Below are positions 29,455-41,311 of a stretch of 64,000 nucleotides of DNA, piece by piece. The stretch covers positions 28,995,175 to 29,059,174 of the forward strand of contig CM023540.1 of assembly GCA_013350335.1 (NCBI GenBank), written 5' to 3'. The DNA comes from Chimonanthus salicifolius (lineage: Eukaryota > Streptophyta > Magnoliopsida > Laurales > Calycanthaceae). A model generated the notes under the pieces. The model was not told where the DNA came from, ran no database searches, and saw only the letters and a list, made by a program, of their open reading frames with translations. Positions within the stretch are counted from its first letter, which is position 1. Every line of letters begins with the position of its first letter. A program made the translations under genes and the position numbers.

Positions 29455-31367
29455 ATGGCTTCAGATGCGCAGCAGTTCCCTCCTCAGCGGCAAGAGAGGC
29501 AGTCCGGCCAAGAGCATGGCATGGATTCCAACCCAGTAACAACTACTCAAGATTACAGACCCTCTAACAAGCTTCGGGTCGGTATCAGTATTACATTCAA
29601 AGTTATTTATTCCATTAACCTAAAGTTTTAAGTTGGTTCTTTTGAATTTTGAGAAGTATAGAAAAAAATTCTAAAAACGATTCGAATCCTGCTGAGTCGT
29701 GTGGAAATGAATTGGCTCATCTGAGTCGCATCCCTCCCTTTATATCATGATTAGCATTGGATTAGGATTCTTAGTTTGTGTTAATCTTTTGGTCATAAAT
29801 AGATTCAGTTTAAGAGTTCTAGATCAGGAATTTAAATATTGAGCAATAAAATATATACTTAGATTTGAATCCCTGTTTTAGATTATTCTAATTAGAGTTT
29901 CAGTAAAATAGTTCTAGGACCGGCTAGATGATATAAATACATATTTAATAAATACATATTTAATAGTATAATAGACATTTATGAAATTTTAAATGGTATC
30001 AGTCTAAACTCATCTTTTTTTTGAATCTTGGGTAATAATTCATTCAAGGCAAAAGCACAAAGACAAGATAGAAAACTCACAGCCCGAGCCAGGCAAAGGC
30101 GGCCAACAATATAGACCAAGAAACAAACAAGCCGAACAGGCCCCCAAAAAAGAGGAAGACAAACATAGCAAGTAACAGCTCAAAAGGGCCCAAAATTAAG
30201 TAGAAAATTCAGAGAAAATTCCAGTATCTCCATTATGATGAAGGTCCAAGAGTAGTCTAAACTCATCTTGAGTGAGCCTTCAATATAACATTGCTCTTCT
30301 TTCTGCCTCTTCATATATCGGGTCGGCATTTCATAGTGGAACTTGCAAATTTTGAGGTGCATTGAAGTTGAAGTTGTGATTAGTACTGGGCTGGTTTCAA
30401 CAGGGAAAGCGAGCACTGGTGAACGGCGGCGACACGGGCATCGGCAGAGCAGTGTGCCATTGCTTTGCCCTGGAAGGTGCATCAGTGGCCTTCTCATATG
30501 TGAAGACCCACGAAGACAAGGACGCTATTCGCACCCTCCAGATGCTCAAAGAGGCCAAGACTGAAGATGCCGAGGACCCCATCGGCATCGCAGCCAATCT
30601 CGGGTGCGAAGAGAGCTGTAAGAAGGTCATAGACGAGGTTGTGAACCAATTCGGCCGCATTGACATATTAGTCAACAATTCGTTTGAGCAGTACGAACTG
30701 AACTCCGTCGAGGACATCACCGCCGAGCAGCTCGAGAGGGTGTTCAGGATCAATATCTTCTCTCATTTCTTTCTTACCAAGTAAATAATCAGAGAATTTT
30801 AATCTCTCAACTCCTTTCTTCAGTATAAACTTGTAGTTATTTTTCTGACATGGATTTTTTTTTTTAAATTTCTTGAAAGGCATGGCCTGAAGCATATGAG
30901 AGAAGGGAGTTGCATAATCAACACAACATCAGTCAATGCTTACCAGGGAAATCCCAAACTGGTCGATTATACTGCCACCAAAGGTGCCATTGTTGCATTC
31001 ACTAGGGCACTTGCCCTTCAGCTAGCACCGAAGGGCATACGTGTCAATGGTGTGGCACCCGGTCCGGTGTGGACACCGCTTGTTCCGGCATCGACGAAAA
31101 AGGAGGAGAAGATGAGTAGCTTTGGGAGTGAGGTGCCGATGAAACGGGCGGCTCAGCCGATCGAGATAGCTCCATGTTATGTCTTTCTTGCCTCCAATGA
31201 ATGTTCTTCCTACATCAGTGGCCAATTCCTCCACCCCAATGGTATCTCTATTTTACTATTCTACTTGATTTTTACCACCGAACTTCATACTTCCATCTTC
31301 TAATATTTTTAAAAAAAAAAAAAAATCTGGGTATTATTTTGCAGGTGGGACTATAATCAATGGGTGA
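29455..31367 (+). CDS. SDR copy A: glucose and ribitol dehydrogenase homolog / aldehyde reductase
   Basis: Short-chain dehydrogenase/reductase predicted to reduce sugars or aldehydes with NAD(P)H. Exons 29455-29577, 30404-30780, 30880-31241, 31345-31367 (TGA): 885 nt, 294 residues, full family length. The N-terminus (MASDAQQFPPQRQERQSGQE) is the family's hydrophilic Gln/Pro-rich tail, not an evident transit peptide. The Rossmann motif reads LVNGGDTGIG, where other copies have VTGGDSGIG; the NNA motif reads NNSFEQYE in place of NNAA(I/V)QYE. The catalytic Ser (NTTSVNAY) and YTATK remain. Frame and splice sites are intact, but the two cofactor-site changes suggest altered or weakened activity. 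A retroelement sits in intron 1. Confidence 0.88.
30017..30253 (-). mobile_element. 5'-truncated LINE-type (or SINE) insertion in SDR-A intron 1
   Basis: 237-bp insert bounded by an exact 16-bp target duplication, AGTCTAAACTCATCTT (30001-30016 and 30254-30269). The insert begins on the plus strand with a T run, so its A tail and 3' end face left: minus-strand orientation. Its minus-strand 3' end reads GAATGAATTATTACCCAAG before the tail, as in plant LINE 3' UTRs. Non-coding. Confidence 0.8.
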
Positions 31368-34300
31368 GGTAATTGGATGAGAGACCAAAAGAAAAGATCT
31401 ACTACAGTACGTAAAAAAAGAAAAGAAAAAAGAAAAAGGAAAGATCTACTACAGTCTGTGTGACAAGTAAAAAGAGTGAAGAGTCTGGTATAAGTAAATG
31501 GTTTATTTTCTTCTCTTGCATGTTTCTTTATATGTGAATGAGGGAGTCTGTGTTATGTTTTTCTTCAACTCTTGATGGATGATGCTGTTGGGTCTTTTTA
31601 TCAGAAAATAAAAAATATAATATAAAATTTGATATCTGTGTTTTATCTTATTTATTAAAAAATGATTTTTTTTTTTTTTTTTTGCATTTATCTTTTCGAA
31701 GTCTAAATTTCCTTCTCTTGTTAGAAGGAGAACCTCTCCTCTTTTTAGTTTTCTCTTTTTTTTCCTCTTTTTTTTACTTTTCTGTTATTTTTTCCTCTTT
31801 TTTTCTCTTTTCTTTTCATTTTTCTTACAATTATTAAATGGATATAAAAAAATTACCCTATGCAAGGTCAGAACTTACACTTCATTCCACGTTAAGAATT
31901 GACTTATATCTCCCAGAGGGAGTTGATTCTTAAGAAGAAACTCTTAATATCGCCGATAATATAAATATTGATCATTTTTATAAAAATCAATATCGGTGCT
32001 TCCCATATAGCTAATGATATTAGCCAATATTTTTTGTTATTTTCAAATTTTTTATTTTAATAAAAAGGCCATTTTTCTATTTTCATAAAAAAACAATTAA
32101 AAAAAAATCAATTTAAGAAGGTGGAATGATATTTGAATTATTATACTTTTATAGAAATTTCAGATGCAATTTAAATAGAGCCCATATTTTATAAATATCG
32201 ATTGATATTTCAAAGAAAATCTTGATTTAAATTTAAATTGAAGATCTCAAAAGTTTTCATGCAGTGATGTTTGTAGTTTTGTGAGTTTAAAAAATATGAT
32301 CTTGTGAATGATGATTTTTATTTTTTCTTTGACCTGTCAAAAACTTTAAGTTAAAGGGGTTAATTAACAAATTTTGACTAAAATTAATCCCTTTGGGCAT
32401 GTGGGCTAAAATATATATATTTTTCATATTGGCATGTCCATATTTTGAATTATCATTAATTATTAACTAAACTAATTTATCTTAATATGAAATTTTATAT
32501 TTAAATGAACTTCTCTAGTTTTTAGAATTTAGATGTTTCTAATAGTAATTTAGTTGGATTTCTTTGTATTTTCTAACTTCATTTTATAAAGATCTATTTT
32601 TATTTCAGAATTATTAAAACAAACTTTGAAAAATGGACAACTGTATTATCAAATTGATAAGGATTTCAAATTTTCGTTTATTATAAGTGCTATCATTTTA
32701 AAAATTTAAAATCTGTTTCATTTTAATTGTTTAAAAATATTCTTAGTTTCTCTAAAAAATATTTACACTGATGGACTCATGACTCAATTATATCGATGAG
32801 GTTCATTTATTTAAATTATGTCGTAGATCTAATGGCTAATGTAATTGAAAAAATAAATTTATTAAAATAAGAATCACGATATATGAATAATAAAATTTAT
32901 GATAAAATATTTTTTGAAAATAGGAAAAAAAGATATAAATTCATTATATAACTATATAAAAAACAAAAGGAAGAACAAAGATAAAGTCTTACAACATAAC
33001 TCCTCACGTATGTGAAATAGATGATCCAATTTATTGTCAAATATTTAATTTTTTATAATATTAATCAATATCTATGAGAGTTTTTTATCACTAACATTTA
33101 CAGAGTCGTCTTTAATATAATATTGTGAGATAAATCATTCACTTAATAGTTAATAACTTTACCTCATAAAGATTATAAATTTATAACAAAAATATAAATA
33201 TAAATGAATATAATGGCAAAGATAAAATGTTAGGATCATTTTCTAAATATTAAAAATATAGGGATTCTTCTACAAATAAGTTAACACATGAGGACTAATA
33301 TACAAAAATTCTAATTAAAAAATATTGGTCATAAAATCAATCACAAAACACTACAACCTTCAAAAGAGGATTTTTATATTACCTGGGTAACCCCTGATCA
33401 GGGTAACAATTAGATTAATACCCTAAGCCGTAGGGTAGTACTAAAAAGTCGTCACAACTGTAGGATTACTCTGTCTCAAAATGAAATTCTGATAGAGTAA
33501 ATTTTTAAAGATTAGTAATTTAGATTTCATCTTAAAATATATCAAATATTGATGGGGTAGGTTTTAACATCTATCTCTTTGCCTCATATAGAAGGAAGAA
33601 TTCTCCTGACTAAATACGCCTCTTGATAGCTCATCTAGATTGACGATAAACATGGTTTTAAAGAAGATGATTCAAAAACGTCTAATTCTTACTGGAATAA
33701 AAGAGATGAGGCCAAGACTTATCGAGAGACATGGCACTAAGCAAGATCATTTAAGAAAATATAGAATTCTACCAAATTCTATAACTAATTGCAAAATTTG
33801 TCTAAGGCAATAGGACAAAATTCGAAACTAGAACCAAATTATAATTAAACAACTCAAAGAGAGAGGCTTTGTATTAAAGAACTCAAAGAGAGAGGCTTTG
33901 CACAATGTCCAAAAGCCTTTATTTATATTAAAAAAATTGAAAAAAATATTTACAAAGATTGTTATTCCTCCTTTGGCCGACTTTCCTTTATTTACACACT
34001 ATTCCCTTGCCAAATTTCAATTCTCTTTCTATTTTTCAATCATTTCATCTTTCCAACCTTCTACCATACATGTGAGAGGTAAAATTCGTGGGCTGATTTT
34101 GATTTTGGGTCAACTTATGTGGTCTTTGGCACCTCATGGGTCATCAAATAGTTCAAATTTGTTCTCACTTTCATTCATAATGTTATCATTTCCTTCCAAC
34201 ATCTGCGAAATGAGAGAATCTTTAGCCTTCAAGCTCTCTATGTTGAACACATTTGATATATTGAGATCAAGGAAACAAATTTTGACCAATATCAGATATA

Positions 34301-34765
34301 TATTGGAGATATCAGTTGATAAAGGTGATTTTAAAAAAAAAAAGGCATTTCTCAGCCGATACTGAGATTTAAATCCCTGGTTGAGATCTTTGGATAACTA
34401 GATCTTCTAGGTATTATTGTTGAATCTACGGAGTACTTCACTTGGACCCACAATATTCATCTTGAGCTGATTCATTGATCTTCTGGAATAGTAAGAAACA
34501 AATTGTACCCAACGTTGAGTATTCATCTCTTATATTAGGAGGTCTTCAGTTCAATTCCTGACGGGGCATTAACCGGGGGCGTACTATGTGAACGTATGGC
34601 GTTCCTCCATTGAACTTTTTGGAGTGACTTAAAGGGGTCAAATGCATTGGTTGATCAGGAATTTTCCCGAGGTCTAATCGAGGTTAGAGAAATTGTTTGG
34701 TTCTGCACGTTTTTAGAAGATTTTCCTGTAGTCAATTTCTATGGTACGAAATTAGTGGCACCTTG
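31368..34765. other. AT-rich intergenic region after SDR copy A
   Basis: 3.4 kb without a supported gene. The first 250 bp should be the 3' UTR. Pieces at 31940-32045 and 34255-34370 contain TATCGGC/GATATC text of the dispersed family. A short tandem duplication of AACTCAAAGAGAGAGGCTTTG lies at 33852-33900. A GTTCAATTCCTG B-box-like motif near 34550 may mark an old SINE. The ORF at 33898-34365 has no domain. Confidence 0.45.
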
Positions 34766-34798
34766 AATTTAATTCACGTGGCACCATTGAGAAAGAGA
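34766..34798 (+). repeat. Direct repeat, left copy (pair with 35277)
   Basis: GAATTTAATTCACGTGGCA and the following CCATTGAGAAA occur here and again at 35277-35306, about 510 bp apart, bracketing the palindromic MITE. Probably a local duplication. Confidence 0.6.
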
Positions 34799-34812
34799 AT
34801 GGTTGGTCCTCC

Positions 34813-35079
34813 CAGGGGTTTAAAAGTCAGTATCGGCCGATACGATATGTCGACCGATATATCGTTATCGGCCGATATATCGGCCGATATTTTTCTCTTT
34901 CTTTTTTGTTTTTTTAAATATCGGCCGATATTTTGATATCGGGCCGATATAATATGGCCGATATCAAGGCCGATATTGTGAATATCGGCCGATACGATAC
35001 ATATCGGCCGATATTCACATGCCCAAAACCGATATATATCGACCGATACGATATGTATCGGCCGATATTTAAACCCCTG
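34813..35079. mobile_element. hAT-type MITE built of TATCGGCCGATA palindromes
   Basis: Runs CAGGGGTTTAAA ... TTTAAACCCCTG and is flanked by a perfect 8-bp duplication GGTCCTCC (34805-34812 and 35080-35087), the hAT signature. The interior is packed with the 10-bp palindrome ATCGGCCGAT and near copies (about ten). No coding. Confidence 0.88.
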
Positions 35080-35558
35080 GGTCCTCCTACATGTTCTAGA
35101 CGGTCGTGACGATCTTAGATAGTTTTACTGATATACGCAAACTTGACAAATATTAGGTTAGTAGTTTCTAAGTTTCCATCATTTTCCTTTTTGCTTTATT
35201 GAATTTAGCAATTTTAACTTTAGAAAAAGAATACCCAGGGAATGCCATTCAATCTTCCTGCAATTGGCGCCAATGAATTTAATTCACGTGGCACCATTGA
35301 GAAAATGAATAGACATGGGTGGTCCTGCTACTGCTACTGATTGAATTTGGATCACGACGCGCTACCCGTCGGTGATAATGAATTTAAATTATTTAGTGCA
35401 GTACATAAATATGAAAAAGTCTTATATCTAAATTATTTAAATTTTGTGTGCCCTTCTTGTTGGATGTCTTTCTATTTATTTGGGAATGTTTTTCCCTAAT
35501 TTGATTTATACTTACCTTTCATTAAAAAAAAATAAAAAATTGAGTCTTAGATTTCTTA

Positions 35559-37168
35559 GTCCTAAAATAGGCCGCCCATTTAGACACTAGGTTTTTCTGC
35601 TAGGAGACACCAGGTTTTCAGATTTTGAGAGGAAATTACGATTTTACCCTCCCGCGTTTTATCATTCAGACAATTTTTTAGTTCATTTTTCACTTCTTTC
35701 GAACGATTCACTGAACAGTGGAATCGTTCAAAGGATTTTTTTAGTTCATTTTTCACTTCCTTCAAACGATTCAATGAGCAGTAGAATGATAAGATATTGA
35801 AATGTTATAACTACAGTAAAATTGTTAAAAATATTTAAACAGTAAAATGTCTTTTAAAATTTTAAAGTTATTTTTTAAGCACTGTATATTTCTAAAATTT
35901 TTCAAATTAAATATCCAGACTAATTAAGATAATCTGATAAAAATACTTTAAGACTTCAAGGTCTTTTGACATTCCAAAATACTTAAAACACAGTGTTTTA
36001 CAAATAAGGGTATCCCTCAGCTGTGTCAAAAATATATTTGGGAGTGTCAAAAGACTTTTAAGTCTTAAAGCATTTTTATCAGGTTATCGTAATTAGTCCG
36101 GATATTTAATTTGAGAAATTTTGGAAATAAACAGTGATTAAAAAATAATTTTTTAAATAATAAAATTCCCTTTAAAACTTTAAAGTTATTTTTTAGGCAC
36201 GGTGTATTTTCAAAATTTCTCAAATCAAATATCCGAGCTAATTACGATAATTATAAAAATACTTTGAGACTTAAGGTCTTTTGACACTTCCAAATGTATT
36301 TTTGCTACAGCCGAGGGATACTTTTATTTATAAAACACTGTGTTTTAAGCATTTGGGAGTGTCAAAAGATCTTAAATTCTTAAAGTATTTTTATCATGCT
36401 ATGTTCAATTTGAGAAATTTTAAAAATACACAGTGCTTAAGAAATAACTTTTTAAATAATAAAATCTCCTTTAAATCTTTAAAGTTATTTTTTAAGCACT
36501 GTGTATTTCCAAAATTTCTCAAATTAAATATCCGGACTAATTACGATAACCTGATAAAAATACTTTAAGACTTAAAGGTCTTTTGACACTCCTAAATATA
36601 TTTTTGACACAGCTGAGGGATACCCTTATTTGTAAAACACTGTGTTTTAAGTATTTTGGAATGTCAAAAGACCTTAAAGTTTTAAAGTATTTTTATCAGA
36701 TTATCTTAATTAGTCTGGATATTTAATTTGAAAAATTTTAGAAATACACAGTGGTTAAAAAATAACTTTAAAATTTTAAAAGACATTTTACTGTTTAAAC
36801 TTTTTTAACAATTTTACTGTAGCTATAACATTTCAATAGTAGAAGTATCTTATCATCCATCCAACGATTCCACTTAAAATGAAAAATGAACTAAAAAATC
36901 CTTCGAACGATAGTTAGAAGTATCTTATCATCCATCGAACGATCCCACTGAAAAATGAAAAATAAACTAAAAAATCCTTCTAACGATTCCATTGTTCAGT
37001 AAATCGTTCGAAGGAAATGAAAAATAACTAAAAAATCCTATAAGAAAATGAAAAAGAACTAAAAAATGTTCTGAGAGGGTAAAATTGTAATTTTCTCTCA
37101 AAATCCAAAAATTAACGTCTTGTAGAAGAAAAATCTGGTGTGTAAAAGGGACGGCTTTAGAATAATTT
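35559..37168. mobile_element. Foldback element of three palindromic modules, upstream of SDR copy B
   Basis: A 1.6-kb nested inverted repeat. Outer arms: GGCCGCCCATTTAGACAC at 35570 pairs with the region ending 37168; ATTTTGAGAGGAAATTACG (35622) pairs with the AATTTTCTCTCAAAAT region (37090); TGTTATAACTACAGTAAAATTG (~35800) pairs with its complement at ~36815. Inside are three tandem modules (about 35866-36150, 36180-36455, 36480-36770), each itself a palindrome that begins AAAGTTATTTTTTAAGCAC and ends with its complement, with a CCCTCAGCTGTGTC-like spot. No transposase ORF. Outer edges are approximate. Confidence 0.75.
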
Positions 37169-37214
37169 AGATTAGAGTTTTCCGGACGTGGACACATGTA
37201 TCTGTCACTTATTG

Positions 37215-37428
37215 GACACGTGTCATGCAAGGAAGACCGCCGGTCGTCATCGACTCCTCTATAAATGCCGGCATTCCCCGACTTCTAACACCAGGCCACA
37301 GTTGCACTCTAATTTCTCCTTCTCTCCCTCCCTTGTGTTTGCAAATTACGATACTTCTATTTCAAACCCTCCCAGCCTTCTCGCATTTCCAGCCGTTGGA
37401 TCTGTATTTCATGTAGTATTTCAACGGT
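37215..37428 (+). promoter_or_regulatory. Promoter and leader of SDR copy B
   Basis: Palindromic G-box/ABRE GACACGTGTC at 37215-37224, TATAAA at 37260-37265. In the leader GCCGTTG (37392-37398) can pair with CAACGGT (37422-37428), ending 5 nt before the ATG at 37434. The second upstream box that is CACGTG in copy C is CACATG here. Confidence 0.75.
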
Positions 37429-37433
37429 CGAGA

Positions 37434-38819
37434 ATGGCTTTTTATGGGAGCCAGTTCCCTCGGGAGTTCCCTCCTCAGACGCAAGACCAGCAGCCCGGCC
37501 AACAATATGTCATGAATCCCAGACCAATTACCACTAACCCAGATTACAAACCTTCTAACAAGCTTAAGGTCTGCATCAGTGTTTGAGATAACTTGAAATT
37601 TACATGAAATTTCACGATTAATTGGTATATTGATCAGTTGGGATGGTTTTGACAGGGGAAGGTGGCACTCGTGACCGGTGGCGACTCCGGCATCGGCGAA
37701 GCAGTGTGTTATAGCTTTGCACTGGAAGGTGCATCAGTGGCCTTCACATATGTAAAGGGTCGGGAAGACAAGGACGCTTCTAACACTCTCCAGATGCTCA
37801 AACAAGCCAAGGCGGCCGACGCCAAGGACCCCATCTCCATTCCGACCGATGTCGGGTTTGAAGAGAACTGTAAGGCGGTCGTAGACGAGGTTGTGAAGAA
37901 TTTTGGCCGCGTTGACATACTGGTCAACAATGCTGCTATTCAGTACGAAGAGAACTCGGTCGAGGATATCAGCGCGGAGCAGCTTGAGAGAGTGTTTAGG
38001 ACTAATATCTTCTCTCATTTCTATATGGTCAAGTAAATAATTGGAGAATTCTAATCTTTAAACTCCATTAGAGTGTTAATTTCTAGCTTTTTTCTGACAT
38101 GGATTGGTTTGCTTTACATTCAAGGCATGCACTGAAGCACATGAGTGGAGGGAGTTCCATAATCAACACCGCATCAGTGAATGCTTACAAGGGACATCGC
38201 ACACTACTGGATTACACTGCCACCAAAGGTGCCATTGTTGCCTTCACTAGGGCACTTGCCCTTCAGCTGGTATCCAAGGGGATACGCGTCAACGGCGTCG
38301 GCACCGGGTCCGGTGTGGACGCCACTTATACCGGCAACGATGACTGCAGAGGAGGTCAGTAGCTTCGGGAGTGGGGGCGAGAGTGAGGTGACCATGAAAC
38401 GGGCGGGCCAGCCCGTCGAGATAGCTCAGAGTTATGTCTTCCTTGCAACCAACGAATGTTCTTCCTACATCACTGGCCAATTCCTCCACCCTAATGGTAC
38501 ATCTATTTTCTACTCCGTTTTCTTCTTGATATACATATTTATAAAAAAAACATATATAAATTTACATGTGGGTAAAATCCCACTGATAATACTCACTACC
38601 CGTATACCAGATTAGGCCATATAGGCTCGAACTTAGACACATCTCACTTTGTGAAGCGAGAGTTTAACCAATTGAACTACATCCATCTTGACATATGTAT
38701 AAAATTATTTCGATAGATCAACTAGGATATATAATTTTTGTGGTTGTGGTTCTTATCTAATCTAAATTTTTGAAATGATGGATATTATTTTTGTAGGTGG
38801 AACTATAGTTAATGCCTGA
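37434..38819 (+). pseudogene. SDR copy B: glucose and ribitol dehydrogenase homolog with exon 3 frameshift
   Basis: Near-twin of copy C. Exon equivalents 37434-37568, 37656-38032, 38125-38496, 38797-38819. Exons 1 and 2 are intact (VTGGDSGIG, NNAAIQYE). Exon 3 is 372 nt where C and D have 371: one extra base near 38298-38301 (GGCGTCGGCACC against GGCGTGGCACC in C). The frame then runs NGVGTGSGVDATYT and stops at 38362, losing the PGPVWTPL substrate-loop region and the last ~80 residues. The original frame continues open after the shift. Extra replacements only here (NTASVNAY for NTTSVNAY, EVTMKR for EVPMKR) fit relaxed selection. A sequencing error cannot be excluded; otherwise same role as copy C. 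Confidence 0.82.
38546..38690 (-). mobile_element. tRNA-derived SINE in SDR-B intron 3
   Basis: On the minus strand: A box TAGTTCAATTGG and B box AGTTCGAGCC, then a unique tail region (GTGGGATTTTACCCAC-like). Flanks ACATATTTATAAA (38533-38545) and ACATATGTATAAA (38691-38703) are the target duplication. Allelic by descent with the SINE at 42422; the tail on its own strand is T-rich, as in Au-type SINEs. Confidence 0.75.
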
Positions 38820-40754
38820 ACAGAAGTAAGATGGATAGAAAGAGCAAATACAGCGTTTGGAAGATTATGTGCAGATATATTTGTTCTTGGGTCATTTTGA
38901 ATAAATGAATAATGTCTGATATGAAGTGAATAATTTCCATGGGGAGTCTATAGTATGTATCTCTTCATGTATTGATGGATGCCATTGAGCCTTTTGTATG
39001 TTAAGTGTCAAAACTTGTGGTGAATAAATTTGAATTTGAATTTGAATTTGACTCTACATGCAACTAAGTGGCACCATTTAATTTAGCTGGGCCTAGAGGG
39101 AAAAGATCTTGGTTGTGATAAAGTTGGGGCAACCACAAACTTATTTTTGAATTTGTTCACATGTTGATGGTGGATAAATTATGTGGTGCTAATTTGAATC
39201 ACATGTTCTCTCTTTCACACTTTTATTGGAAATAAATGCTAAGGGACCGAAAGTTCAGAGAGAGGGGCCAATTTTGTGCTGTGATAGAGACACCTCTATA
39301 TGTAATTTAAGAGGTGTTTCGTCCATCTTTCACAGAGAGAATTAATTGGTCCTATATATTTAATAAAAATAAATGAAATATCTATTTTAGTGTAAATAAA
39401 TAATAAGAGAGAAAGAAGCGGTATTATTATTATTTTTTTAGGATAAAATGAGTATTTCTCTCATTTTTTATGCAGCATTTGAAGTACAATTTTGGTTGAT
39501 TCATTTCTATGGCCTTTGAGAGATGGAAGACTTTGAATCGATATTTCAATCAGATTGACTATCTAAGTTAAAATTTATAAATTGATAAGATTACAGAAAT
39601 GTTTAAAAGTTAACTGAAAAGTTTAAAATATGATCAAAATATTAAACTTGTCCCAAATTTTGGCTTATATACTGATAAATGGCTGATATAATTTTTTAAT
39701 TATTGCTATTTTTAGTATTTATGTTTCAGCACATATTACGTAATTTAACTGAAATTTTTAAAATTTGACAAAATTTCTGAATTATGACTGAAATATTGGA
39801 AACTCACCAAAATTTTGGCCAAAATACAACAAATATCGGCTGAAGAAGTTTTTTTTTTTTAAAGAAAACATATTGATATTTCAACTCATTACCAAATCTA
39901 AAAAATTTATCCAAAATTTTAGATGTTGACCAAAATTTGTAACTGAGGTCAACATTGAGATAAATGAGATTATAGCCATGATGATGACCACTCTAACCAA
40001 TCTTAAAATTATGAGATCTTATATCATTTATTAAAATCATTAAAGGGCTTACAATTTTCACAAAACCACAAATTCGATGGCCCAATCAAACACTTCTTGT
40101 CATAGATCTAGGGCTGCAACTGGGGTCGGGTTTTGGCCCGACCCGCATGACCCAACCAGAGAAATCATGCAGGTCAGGTCTACAATTTTGGATCAACGGG
40201 TCGAACCGGACTGAGAAGATAAAAACTCGCATGAAATTCGGATCGGGTCGGATTGAGGATTTTATAAGTCGACCCGACACAACTTGACCCAACCCGGTTA
40301 AAATTAGTCTAAAATGGGTTTAAAATAAGGGTCGGATCAGAATTCGGATTAGAATTCGGGTCGGGTCGAGTTGTGAGATTCAGCGTTAGAATTCGGGTCG
40401 GATCGGGATTGAGTCGAGCTCCATATATATCAACTAGGGTCGAGTTGAATTTTAAGAAATCCAACCCGCTCGACCTGAGTTGCATCACACCAATCTGCAT
40501 TCAAATAACTCTCTTTTGTCTAATATAATCAAAATTATCTATCTCTAAGGAAGATCGTTAATATAAATGCCAACATATAACTTATTCATCAAGGCCAACC
40601 AATCCCATTACACTAGTTCCACATTAAGACTCCATTTTTCTTACAAATAGAGTTCTTCCTGTTCCAGTTTTTTGGATAAGTCTCTTGGTCTCATGCCTTG
40701 TAACTTGTAAGAAGTTATTGTCCGTGCAACCTTATAATAGAGTAGATTTTTCTT
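38820..40754. other. 3' flank of SDR copy B (part of the duplicated unit)
   Basis: Matches 42703-44525 downstream of copy C almost base for base. Contains a conserved 3' UTR, the dispersed TATCGGCTGA repeat (39620-39945) and a hAT-like MITE (40109). No other gene. Confidence 0.7.
40109..40485. mobile_element. hAT-like GGGTCGGGT MITE, right end damaged
   Basis: Starts TAGGGCTGCAACTGGGG after CATAGATC. Interior full of CGGGTCGG/CCCGACC. Compared with the copy at 43907 about 12 bp including the right terminal inverted repeat are missing, so it ends abruptly in GAGTTGCATCACACC. Confidence 0.7.
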
Positions 40755-41047
40755 ACACTGTGTTTTAAGTATTTTGGAATGTCAAAAGACCTTGAAGTGT
40801 TAAAGTATTTTTATCAGATTATCTTAATTAGTCTGGATATTTAATTTGAAAAATTTTAGAAATACACAGTGTTTAAAAAATAACTTTAAAATTTTAAAAG
40901 ACTGTTTAAATATTTTTAACAATTTTACTGTAGCTATACCATTACGACGAGGGCACAACTGTAATTTTCTCTCAAAATCCGAAGCTAGTGTCTCCAACCA
41001 GAAAAATAATTTTGTGGTGTCTAAATGGGCGGACTTAAAATAATTCA
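40755..41047. mobile_element. Remnant of the foldback element, upstream of SDR copy C
   Basis: Starts ACACTGTGTTTTAAGTATTT and matches 36637-37168, the right part of the foldback element, with about 240 bp deleted. It ends GTGTCTAAATGGGCGGACTT, the better preserved terminal sequence. Its left edge is the junction of the B/C tandem duplication. Confidence 0.8.
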
Positions 41048-41067
41048 GATTAGAGTTTTCCGGATGT

Positions 41068-41306
41068 GGACACGTGTATCTGTCACTTATTGGACACGTG
41101 TCATGCAAGGAAAACCGCCGGTGGTCATCGACTCCTCTATAAATGCCGGCATTCCCCGACTTCTAACACCAGGCCACAGTTGCACTCTAATTTCTCCTTC
41201 TCCCCCTCCCTTGTGTTTGCAAATTACGATACTTCTATTTCAAACCCTCCCAGCCTTCTCGCATTTCCAGCCGTTGGATCTGTATTTCCTGTAGTATTTC
41301 AACGGT
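41068..41306 (+). promoter_or_regulatory. Promoter and leader of SDR copy C
   Basis: Two G-box/ABRE sites, GACACGTG at 41069-41076 and GACACGTGTC at 41093-41102; TATAAA at 41138-41143. Leader stem GCCGTTG (41270-41276) / CAACGGT (41300-41306) just before the ATG at 41312. Confidence 0.78.
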
Positions 41307-41311
41307 CGAGA

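Noticed and set aside
33852..33900. Short tandem repeat AACTCAAAGAGAGAGGCTTTG x2
   Set aside because: A simple local duplication with no sign of function.
34813..35079. CRISPR-like array of short repeats
   Set aside because: Repeats are palindromic, irregularly spaced, lack spacers and sit inside a MITE with a target duplication in a plant genome.
38630..38690. tRNA-like sequence with A and B boxes (minus strand)
   Set aside because: Bounded by a target duplication and repeated in copy C; it is a SINE head, with no good acceptor stem for a real tRNA.
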